Translations under genes and position numbers: made by a program
The notes under the pieces: generated by a model
The model's input: only the letters and a program-made list of their open reading frames with translations
Database searches by the model: none
Told to the model about the DNA's origin: nothing
Shown: in pieces, positions 7,896 through 14,857 of the stretch
Numbering within the stretch: position 1 is the stretch's first letter
Layout: each line of letters opens with the position of its first letter
Origin: Bog-105 sp965277855
GTDB taxonomy: Bacteria; Acidobacteriota; Terriglobia; Bryobacterales; Bryobacteraceae
NCBI GenBank assembly: GCA_965277855.1
Contig: OZ255847.1
Location: 3,720,001 to 3,784,000, forward strand
Direction: 5' to 3'
DNA length: 64,000 nt

Positions 7896-8855
7896 ATGCC
7901 GCTCGTTTTCGATCGACCCATCCGGCTCTCTCCTCTCTTTCGTGAACGCGTCTGGGGGCGGCAGAGTCTGGCACCTTACTTTCCGGTTGCCACTTCTGAC
8001 GCGACCTCTAAAGAACCTATCGGCGAAGTTTGGTTTACCTTTAGGGAGAATGTGACATCGCTCGGGATGACTTTAGGAGATCTGATCGAGCAGCAGCCGC
8101 ATGTTCTTGGAACGGCAGGAGATCCTGCGCATCCGGGTATCTGCCCCTTGCTGGTTAAGCTGCTTTTTACCACCGAACGGCTGTCGGTACAGGTTCATCC
8201 CGACGACAACTACGCCCAGGAACATCATCAGAGCCTGGGCAAGACGGAGGCCTGGTACGTGATGGACGCCCAGCCGCCCGGTGAGGTGGCGGCCGGTTTC
8301 CGTGAACAGCTGTCGCCCGAGAAGCTGCGGGAATCAGCAGAGAGCGGCGAAATCGAAAGACTGCTCGACTGGCGAAAGGTCGTTCCTGGGGACGTGATCT
8401 ACGTGCCGGCCGGTACGGTTCACGCGATCGGGGCTGGTTTGACGATCTGTGAGATCCAGGAGAATTCGGATGTTACTTACAGGCTTTACGACTATGGGCG
8501 GCCGCGCGAACTGCACCTGGAACACGGGGCGAAAGTGTCCCGGCTAGGACCTCATGAAGAGCAGCCGAAGGCGGTGAGATTAGCATCGTGGCGGGATCAA
8601 CTGGCGGCCAACGGGTATTTCAGGATTGAGCGATTGCGCCCGATCAACGCCGTCCAGATCGAGCGCGGCGTGCCGTATTATCTGTTGCTGATTTGCCTGA
8701 AAGGATCGGGGTCGATAGGAGACGAACACTTTCAGGCAGGCGAGTGCTGGATGGTGCCGGCGGGCAGCGCGGCAGTGGACATCAAAAGCACGGATTCGGA
8801 GTGGATATTGACCTACACGGCAGGGGAAGCTACGGAAGCGCTGCGCGGCGAGTAA
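7896..8855 (+). CDS. manA: Mannose-6-phosphate isomerase, class I (cupin)
   Basis: This zinc enzyme interconverts fructose 6-phosphate and mannose 6-phosphate and supplies GDP-mannose precursors for cell-surface glycans. The 319 residues are the short bacterial form. Metal and active-site segments are visible: VQVHPDD, KTEAWYVMDA, and GDVIYVPAGTVHAIG, followed by the second cupin half with GSGSIG and GECWMVPAGS. The stop codon lies two bases from the convergent hpnD stop. It is the last plus-strand gene before the hopanoid locus and has no obvious link to it. Confidence 0.9.
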   Translation: MPLVFDRPIRLSPLFRERVWGRQSLAPYFPVATSDATSKEPIGEVWFTFRENVTSLGMTLGDLIEQQPHVLGTAGDPAHPGICPLLVKLLFTTERLSVQVHPDDNYAQEHHQSLGKTEAWYVMDAQPPGEVAAGFREQLSPEKLRESAESGEIERLLDWRKVVPGDVIYVPAGTVHAIGAGLTICEIQENSDVTYRLYDYGRPRELHLEHGAKVSRLGPHEEQPKAVRLASWRDQLAANGYFRIERLRPINAVQIERGVPYYLLLICLKGSGSIGDEHFQAGECWMVPAGSAAVDIKSTDSEWILTYTAGEATEALRGE

Positions 8856-8856
8856 T

Positions 8857-9738
8857 CTACTTGGGCAGGAAAGCCTGCAGCAGGATGGCGATTTTGACCG
8901 GCTTGGCTACACTGATGCGACGGCTTAGGACCGCGTAGTTGCCGGCTTCGATTTTTGCCAGCAGGCGCATGTAGATGGCGCGCAAGGCCCAGAGAGAACG
9001 ACGGCTTTTGGGTTCGATCAGGTCCATGAGGGCCGCCGATTCCTGGTAAAACGATTGGGCGCGGGCCGCTTCAAAGCGCATCAAGTCCCGAAATTTTTCG
9101 TCCTCTAAGCCGGAGCGCAACTGGCTCGACGGCACGCCAAAACGCGATAGATCTTCCTGCGGAAGATAGAAACGGTTCATAGTGGCGTCCTCACGCACAT
9201 CGCGCAGAATATTGGTGAGTTGAAAAGCGATGCCGCATTTCTCGGCAAGGAGCAGCGCCTTTGAGGACCGGAATCCGAAGATGTGGACAACCGTCAAGCC
9301 GACGACCGAGGCAACTCGATAGCAGTAACCGTATAACTGCTGGAACGTTTCCATGCAGGCTGGTTCGAGATCGGACAAGATGCCGTCGATCATCTCGTGG
9401 AAGTAGCGATGAGGAATGCGATAGCGCTGCACGGAATCCCAAAAGGCGGGCCAGACCGGATGGCCGTCGACTTCTCCCTGAAGGGCGCGATCGAGTTGGA
9501 GACGCCACTCCAGTACCGACAAGCGCAGACGGGCTTTGTCGATGGAAGCAGGATCGTCGCTCAAATCGTCGCAGTAGCGCATGAAGGCGTAGATCGCGCA
9601 CATGGCGTCGCGCTGCGGCTTCTCCAACAGAAGAAACGAGTAGTAAAAGTTTTTCGCGCGCCGCTTCGCCACATCCCGGCAGTAGTCGTAGGACTCGGCG
9701 AGTATTTCAGCGGAAATGGACACGTGGGCGGCCTGCAT
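8857..9738 (-). CDS. hpnD: Presqualene diphosphate synthase HpnD
   Basis: HpnD condenses two farnesyl diphosphates to presqualene diphosphate, the first step of the bacterial HpnC/D/E squalene route. The 293-residue all-helical prenyl synthase has both Asp-rich motifs: MRYCDDLSDD near residue 55 and NILRDVREDATMNRFYLP near residue 180. The conserved YDYCRDVAKRRAKNF opening is also present. HpnC at 9946-10860 is the paralogue; assignment of D versus C follows the closer match of this copy to the phytoene-synthase-like group. It is separated from hpnC by a 207-base gap with a dispersed repeat, so it may be transcribed apart from the rest. Confidence 0.88.
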   Translation of the reverse strand: MQAAHVSISAEILAESYDYCRDVAKRRAKNFYYSFLLLEKPQRDAMCAIYAFMRYCDDLSDDPASIDKARLRLSVLEWRLQLDRALQGEVDGHPVWPAFWDSVQRYRIPHRYFHEMIDGILSDLEPACMETFQQLYGYCYRVASVVGLTVVHIFGFRSSKALLLAEKCGIAFQLTNILRDVREDATMNRFYLPQEDLSRFGVPSSQLRSGLEDEKFRDLMRFEAARAQSFYQESAALMDLIEPKSRRSLWALRAIYMRLLAKIEAGNYAVLSRRISVAKPVKIAILLQAFLPK

Positions 9739-9821
9739 TTAGCTCGTGCTTCTCACCAACCGGTTGAGGTCATGCGTCCCACGGAGTCGGGACGCAGCAG
9801 ACTGAGAGTCCAATGAAACTT

Positions 9822-9883
9822 GCGGTCACCCCTGGGAAGAGCACCAGTACGGTGACAGGCGAAAACGCCTGTTCCACAAGAGG
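9822..9883. repeat. REP-like dispersed repeat, copy 2
   Basis: Second copy of the 62-base repeat found at 4110-4171, in the same orientation. The shared palindrome has arms ACAGGCG and CGCCTGT. It occupies the 207-base gap between hpnC and hpnD, which otherwise shows no gene. Confidence 0.8.
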
Positions 9884-9945
9884 AGGCCCACTGGTTGGTT
9901 TTGGGGAAAGTAAGTGACATTGGGCTGAGGGTCTGCGCCACTTGT

Positions 9946-10860
9946 TTAGAACGGCATGCGACGGCGAATGGCCTGGACCAGAATGCCGAGGCGCTCAGCT
10001 TTGGTAATGCGCGGCCGTGCGGAAAGCACGTCGTAGCCATTCAGCCGGATTTTCTGCAAGATTCTCATGCCGCCGCGACTGAAGAGATCGAGATCGAGCG
10101 ATAAGCGCCAGTCCACCATGTCGATCAAGGGAAGGCCTTTGCGAAACAGATCTTGCGCCACATCGACCGCATCACCCATCGCGGACTGAAACGCGTAATT
10201 GTATTTGCGGGCGAACAGTTCTTCCAGAGAGTAACCGTGTTTGGCCAGCAGGTCGAGCGGCAGGTAGACGCGATCTTTTTGCAGATCGACAGTGACATCC
10301 TGCCAGAAATTAGCGAGCTGCAGAGCGGAACAGGTGAAGTCGGAAAGGCGCTGCCGTTCGGCATCCCGGTAGCCGCAGAGGTAGAGCACGAGATGGCCGA
10401 CCGGGTTGGCCGAGTTCCGGCAATAGTTCATGAGTTCTTCGAAGTTGTTGTAGCGGGTAACGGTCTGGTCCTGCTCGAAGGCGCGGATCAGCCGATCGAA
10501 AGGTTCGACGGGGATCTCGCGGCGGACCACTGTGGTGCGAAGCGCGATGAAGACGGGATGTACCGCTTCGCCCTGATACATCGCCAGCAACTCACTGCGC
10601 CACCAGGCCAGCAGCCGCAAGCTCTCTTCGCGGTCTTCGATCTCATCGCCTAAATCGTCTGCCCAGCGGCAAAACGCGTAGACGTTGTAGAAGTCCTGGT
10701 GCAGATCTTTGGGAAGCAGAAAGCTGACGAGCTGGAAATTCTCGTAGTGGTGCGTGGCGAGCCAGCGGGTATATTCGAGCGATTCGGCTTCGGTGTAAAC
10801 AGTCGTATCGGGAGGAACACGCTGGACGTATTCTTTCGGCTGTAGGTGAGCGACGGGCAA
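9946..10860 (-). CDS. hpnC: Hydroxysqualene synthase HpnC
   Basis: HpnC converts presqualene diphosphate to hydroxysqualene, the middle step of the HpnC/D/E squalene pathway. It has 304 residues. The Asp-rich motifs CRWADDLGDE (about residue 66) and NFWQDVTVDLQKDRVYLP (about 188) are intact, as is the YENFQLVSFLLPKDL opening. Translation appears to begin at a TTG, 11 bases past the stop of the dehydrogenase gene upstream, so the genes from shc down to hpnC read as one operon. The desaturase-like HpnE that would finish squalene is not nearby. Confidence 0.88.
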   Translation of the reverse strand: MPVAHLQPKEYVQRVPPDTTVYTEAESLEYTRWLATHHYENFQLVSFLLPKDLHQDFYNVYAFCRWADDLGDEIEDREESLRLLAWWRSELLAMYQGEAVHPVFIALRTTVVRREIPVEPFDRLIRAFEQDQTVTRYNNFEELMNYCRNSANPVGHLVLYLCGYRDAERQRLSDFTCSALQLANFWQDVTVDLQKDRVYLPLDLLAKHGYSLEELFARKYNYAFQSAMGDAVDVAQDLFRKGLPLIDMVDWRLSLDLDLFSRGGMRILQKIRLNGYDVLSARPRITKAERLGILVQAIRRRMPF

Positions 10861-10871
10861 CTGGGACTATT

Positions 10872-11987
10872 TTACGGGATGATGGCGGTTTTTATTTGGC
10901 CGTTGCGGTGGTGCGCCAGATCGTGCAGCACGCGCGGTAATTCGCTCAAAGGCTGTTCCTGGTTGACGAGGTGAGAGGCGTTGATTTTTCCTTCAGCGAC
11001 CAGTTCGAGCGAACGGCGAATGTGAGCGGGCGTGTGATGGAAACTGGCCTTGCAGGTGATCTCACCGTAATGCAGCAGAGTGGTGTCCAAGCCGACCTTG
11101 GTACCGGTGGGACAACCGCCGAAGAAATTGATGACGCCACCTTTGCGAACGAGTTGAGTCGCCAGTTCCCAGGCATCGGGACGCCCAACCGCTTCGATCA
11201 CGACATCGGCTCCCCGATTGCCGGAGCGCATTTTTACTTCGGAGACGAGCGAGGCATCGCGATTCAGATCGACATTTCTGCTGGTCAGAATTCCTTCATC
11301 CGCGCCGAGCAGCAGCGCGCGATCGACCTGCTCGCTCCGTCGCGCGATGGCGAGGACACGTGCGCCGTAGGCCCACTTGGCGAGGCGCACAAACATGAGG
11401 CCGATGGGACCCAGACCGAGAATGGCCACGGTGTCGCCGGGCTGTACATGGCTCTCCTCCAACCCGCGCACGGCACAGGCCAACGGCTCGATGAGCGCCG
11501 CATCCTTGTAGGTGATTGAATCAGGAATGCGATAGGTGTTTTTGCGAACGATGCGTTCCGGAATGCGAATGTACTCGGCGTATGCGCCGTTATTGAAGAG
11601 CAGATCCTCGCAGAGATTCGGCTGCTGGTGACGGCAGAAGAAGCATTTGTCGCACGGCGCGGAATTGGCCGCTACGACTCTGTCTCCCAGCGAGAACGAT
11701 TTAACTCCTTCGCCCAAGGCTACGATGTCGCCGGCTAACTCGTGTCCGAAGAGAGCCGGGGGTTTAATCATACGGGCATGGTAGCCGCGGCGGAACACTT
11801 TGACATCGGTCCCGCAGGTAAGCGCAGTACGAACGCGAACAAGTAATTCGCCTCTGCCGATGGCCGGTACTGGGACAACTTCCAGGCGAACATCCTCTTT
11901 GCCGTAGAGAACCGCGGCCTGCATCTGATCTTCCAGGGTTTCGGTCAGCGGGAATGGAGAGGCGGGCCTAGCAAGAGTGGTAGCCAT
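10872..11987 (-). CDS. Zinc-dependent alcohol dehydrogenase (MDR family) in the hopanoid operon, copy 2
   Basis: A 371-residue medium-chain dehydrogenase. The catalytic zinc site is indicated by LTCGTDVKV and FGHELAG; the structural zinc Cys cluster is CDKCFFCRHQQPNLC. The NAD(P)-binding Rossmann loop is ILGLGPIGLMF. It resembles sorbitol/threonine dehydrogenases. The ATG overlaps the TGA of the preceding dehydrogenase gene by one base, with AGGAGAGG before it, so the two are tightly coupled. The family opening MQAAVLYGKED begins at residue 22, so the first 21 residues are an extension or the start lies at 11924. Position between hpnG and hpnC suggests work on the hopanoid side chain; this is an inference. 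Confidence 0.85.
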   Translation of the reverse strand: MATTLARPASPFPLTETLEDQMQAAVLYGKEDVRLEVVPVPAIGRGELLVRVRTALTCGTDVKVFRRGYHARMIKPPALFGHELAGDIVALGEGVKSFSLGDRVVAANSAPCDKCFFCRHQQPNLCEDLLFNNGAYAEYIRIPERIVRKNTYRIPDSITYKDAALIEPLACAVRGLEESHVQPGDTVAILGLGPIGLMFVRLAKWAYGARVLAIARRSEQVDRALLLGADEGILTSRNVDLNRDASLVSEVKMRSGNRGADVVIEAVGRPDAWELATQLVRKGGVINFFGGCPTGTKVGLDTTLLHYGEITCKASFHHTPAHIRRSLELVAEGKINASHLVNQEQPLSELPRVLHDLAHHRNGQIKTAIIP

Positions 11988-13117
11988 CAGTTCCTCTCCT
12001 GAGGATGAATGATGACTTTCAGGGAACGCTCCCGAGGATGCTGCGCGATATCGATACCTTCGACAATATCTTCCAAGCTCAGGCGGTCTGAAACGAGTTC
12101 ATTCACAGGCAGTTCGCCGTTAAAAACAAGCGCGGCGGATTCGGCCTGCAGATCTACATCGGCACTGTAAGAACCCAAAAGCATACGTTCACCTACACAG
12201 ATGTCGGCACCGGAGCAATCGATCCGTTCGTTCGCCGAGGTCTGCGCAAAAAGCAAGATCTTTGCTCCTGGACGTGAAATGCGAAGTGCTTGTTCCACCA
12301 AACCGGGGGCGTTGGTGGCGAGGATGACAGCATCAGCCCCGCGACTGGCGGTTGAAGTTTTGACGGCTGACTCAAATGAGGGCTCGCGGGGATCGAAGGC
12401 TTTAGCGCCGAGTCGCTCAGACAAAGTGCGCCGGTGCACGATGGTGTCGGTTGCCAGAACCTGAGCGTTACTGCGTCGGATTAGCATCGTGAAGATCAGG
12501 CCAATCGGTCCTTGACCCAGAACGGCGACCATATCATTAGCGTGCAACCCCAGCGACCGTGTGGCTTTGAGGCAAGTATTCACTGGTTCCACCCAACAGG
12601 CTTGATCGAAGGAGACGTTAGCCGGGATACGCTCGATACCGCGCTCGACAATCCAGTCCCGAACCCGGACATATTGCGAAAAGCCTCCACCAGCTGCCTC
12701 ATAGGCGGATCCGACGCCGACTTTCTTATAGACAGGGCACTGGGCATAGAGCTTACGCTCGCAAAAGAAGCAGGTACCGCAGGGAATGTGGTGGAAGACG
12801 ATGACGCGGTCACCGGGCTGGTATTGAGTGACGCCCACGCCGACGGCTGCGATTACGCCGGCAGTCTCGTGTCCGAAAATACGCGGCCCAGGCAACAAGT
12901 CGTACTCGATTTTTTTGAGATCGGTGTGACAGATACCACAGCTCTCGACGCGAATCAGTAGTTCGCCAGGTTCGATGGCAGGCGTGGGAACGGACTGGAC
13001 TGTCACCTGACTGCTGCCCACATATACTGCCGCCCTCATGCTGGCCGGCACGGCGAGTTGGCTGTGTTCAGGCGAGCCGGGCGCCCTCGGATTCTGTGAT
13101 AATTCTGCTACTGACAA
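11987..13117 (-). CDS. Zinc-dependent alcohol dehydrogenase (MDR family) in the hopanoid operon, copy 1
   Basis: A 376-residue medium-chain dehydrogenase, paralogous to the next gene. Catalytic zinc motifs are CGICHTDLKK and FGHETAG; the structural zinc cluster is CGTCFFCERKLYAQC; the cofactor loop is VLGQGPIGLIF. It appears to start at a TTG with AGGGGAG four bases before it, inside the end of hpnG (50-base overlap). A later ATG at 13039 begins the family-typical MRAAVYVG. The overlap with hpnG and the one-base overlap with the second dehydrogenase show that hpnG and both dehydrogenases are made together. A role in reducing or oxidising the C35 side chain is plausible but unproven. Confidence 0.85.
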   Translation of the reverse strand: MSVAELSQNPRAPGSPEHSQLAVPASMRAAVYVGSSQVTVQSVPTPAIEPGELLIRVESCGICHTDLKKIEYDLLPGPRIFGHETAGVIAAVGVGVTQYQPGDRVIVFHHIPCGTCFFCERKLYAQCPVYKKVGVGSAYEAAGGGFSQYVRVRDWIVERGIERIPANVSFDQACWVEPVNTCLKATRSLGLHANDMVAVLGQGPIGLIFTMLIRRSNAQVLATDTIVHRRTLSERLGAKAFDPREPSFESAVKTSTASRGADAVILATNAPGLVEQALRISRPGAKILLFAQTSANERIDCSGADICVGERMLLGSYSADVDLQAESAALVFNGELPVNELVSDRLSLEDIVEGIDIAQHPRERSLKVIIHPQERN

Positions 13118-13820
13118 GAAACTCCCCTAAAGCCTTAGCGGCATCCCCAGTCCGGCTTCTCAAGCGAAGCAGAGAAGGAACCACGTTAGGATGCGTAAGA
13201 GCGTGTAGTACGATTTTCCCACGAGCGATTCTGCCTTCCGGGGACCGCATGCGATTTAAGTCGAATCCGAATGACTCACTGGCCGTATCGGAAACTACTT
13301 TGATGCAGGCAAAAGGCAATTGGGCGCGTCTGGTTCGCGCGGCGATCCCGGCGGCCTCCATATCGACAGCTATCGCTTCCAGCCCGAAGAGATCGCGCTT
13401 TTGATGGGCGTCGTTGGCAATGCGGTCCTGGGAGAGGAGAGTGCCTTGCACAAAGACTTGATCCGATTGAACAGCGGCGCAATTGTAAACTTCGCTGGAA
13501 GCGGGGGCAAGCACCTGGGTGGCGACGATAATTTGAGACGCCTCTAAAGCGGGATCGAGGCCGCCGCAAAACCCTGTGCTGATGACCGCTTCTAAGCGCG
13601 ATGAGGAGAGTTCAGCAACCATGCCTGCTCGAATCGCGATTTCGACAACCTGGGCGGCCAGCACGGGCCCAGCGCCGTTCGCAGCCAGCAGTATACGGCG
13701 GCTTTCCCAGATGCCTTCGTACGCATAGTCGACGGGCCATTTCAATTTGCGAACGCCGGTCAGGAGGTCGGCAAAAGGTCGGAGTTCAGCCGCTTCAGAG
13801 GCGACGTAGAGGATCGCCAT
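13068..13820 (-). CDS. hpnG: Adenosylhopane nucleosidase-type phosphorylase HpnG
   Basis: HpnG removes adenine from adenosylhopane to give ribosylhopane in C35 hopanoid synthesis. The 250-residue protein has the nucleoside phosphorylase fold: STGFCGGLDPAL as the phosphate/ribose loop, VDMEAAGIAARTRRAQLPF with the ribose-contacting Glu, and KVVSDTASES near the catalytic Asp. It starts nine bases past the hpnA stop. Its 3' end overlaps the first dehydrogenase gene by 50 bases. Without the context this could be read as an MTA/SAH nucleosidase relative; the hopanoid neighbours decide the call. Confidence 0.85.
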   Translation of the reverse strand: MAILYVASEAAELRPFADLLTGVRKLKWPVDYAYEGIWESRRILLAANGAGPVLAAQVVEIAIRAGMVAELSSSRLEAVISTGFCGGLDPALEASQIIVATQVLAPASSEVYNCAAVQSDQVFVQGTLLSQDRIANDAHQKRDLFGLEAIAVDMEAAGIAARTRRAQLPFACIKVVSDTASESFGFDLNRMRSPEGRIARGKIVLHALTHPNVVPSLLRLRSRTGDAAKALGEFLVSSRIITESEGARLA

Positions 13821-13829
13821 GTCGGACTT

Positions 13830-14810
13830 TCAGCAATACCCGTTGGCGCGGAACCAGCCAATAGCGCGATCAAGCGCATCGTCGACCGGTCCGGGAGTGA
13901 AACCCAGGTTGCTGGCCGCTTTGGCGTGTGAAACAAACATTTTGATACGCGCCATCCTGACTGCCTCAATGGCTGCAACGGGCTCTTTACCGGTGAGGTT
14001 GGCCCAGGCAGTATTGACCAAGCCGGTGAGATAGGCGATACCGTAGGGGATGCGGGTAGTGGGCGCCGTTTTGCCGGACAACTCCGCCAGGCGTCCGAGA
14101 ATCTGCTGCAGAGTGAGATTCTGGCAACCGAGAATGTATCGCTCGCCAGGCCTGCCCCGTTCGGCAGCCAACAGATGTCCTTCGGCGATGTCGCGCACGT
14201 CAACCAAGTTGAGCCCGGTGTCTACAAAGGCCGGCAACTTGTTGCGCAGGAAATTCAGGATGATGTTGCCGGTAGGGGTGGGACGCCAGTCATGATCGCC
14301 TACGGGCGCGGTGGGATTGACGATGATGATGGGCTGGCCGGCGCGCGCTTTCTCTAGCGCAACCTGCTCGGCCAACCATTTGGAGCGCTTGTAGTGGCCG
14401 CTCATATCGTCGATCGAAACCGGGCTGTTCTCGTCGCCGTCGGCGCCGTTAGACATTCCAATACAACCCACTGTGCTGGTGTAGACAACACGCTCGACTC
14501 GAGCGCGTTCGGCCGCTTCAAGAATGTTGCGGGTTCCGTCCACATTGGATTGATACATCTCCTGGGGATTGCGGGACCAGAGACGATAGTCGGCCGCAAT
14601 GTGGAAGACGAACTGGCAACCCTCGACCGCAGCCACCAGCGATGCAGGATCGCGCAGGTCGCCGGTACAGCGCTCGACGTTTAGCTCGCGAATCTGGCTG
14701 GTAGGGCGGCATAGCGCGCGGACTTTGTGGCCCCGTTCGGTGAGCAGACGCGCCACGTGCCAGCCGATAAAGCCGCTGGCTCCGGTGACTAACGTGACAG
14801 GTACTCTCAA
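13830..14810 (-). CDS. hpnA: Hopanoid-associated sugar epimerase HpnA
   Basis: An NAD-dependent epimerase/dehydratase of the extended SDR family, about 326 residues. It has the cofactor motif LVTGASGFIGWHVA at the N terminus and the catalytic Ser-Tyr-Lys region around YTSTVGCIG and HYKRSKWLAE. HpnA proteins sit in hopanoid loci; their exact reaction is not settled. The reading frame stays open upstream into the cyclase gene, but homologous sequence begins only at RVPVTLVTG. I therefore place the start at a TTG at 14810. That TTG overlaps the stop of a 16-codon mini-ORF that itself overlaps the cyclase stop. No Shine-Dalgarno site is seen at the TTG, so coupling is likely. Confidence 0.87.
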   Translation of the reverse strand: MRVPVTLVTGASGFIGWHVARLLTERGHKVRALCRPTSQIRELNVERCTGDLRDPASLVAAVEGCQFVFHIAADYRLWSRNPQEMYQSNVDGTRNILEAAERARVERVVYTSTVGCIGMSNGADGDENSPVSIDDMSGHYKRSKWLAEQVALEKARAGQPIIIVNPTAPVGDHDWRPTPTGNIILNFLRNKLPAFVDTGLNLVDVRDIAEGHLLAAERGRPGERYILGCQNLTLQQILGRLAELSGKTAPTTRIPYGIAYLTGLVNTAWANLTGKEPVAAIEAVRMARIKMFVSHAKAASNLGFTPGPVDDALDRAIGWFRANGYC

Positions 14811-14857
14811 GGATGGCGTAGCGCGATACCTGGGTTGGTGAACGACGTGGCGCTCAT
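14807..14857 (-). other. 16-codon mini-ORF linking the cyclase and hpnA
   Basis: An ATG overlaps the cyclase stop codon (ATGA) and opens a 16-codon frame, MSATSFTNPGIALRHP. Its TGA overlaps the TTG taken as the hpnA start (TTGA). The arrangement looks like a relay for translational coupling. It could also be a by-product of a frame change at the original hpnA start. It is unlikely to make a functional peptide. Confidence 0.35.
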
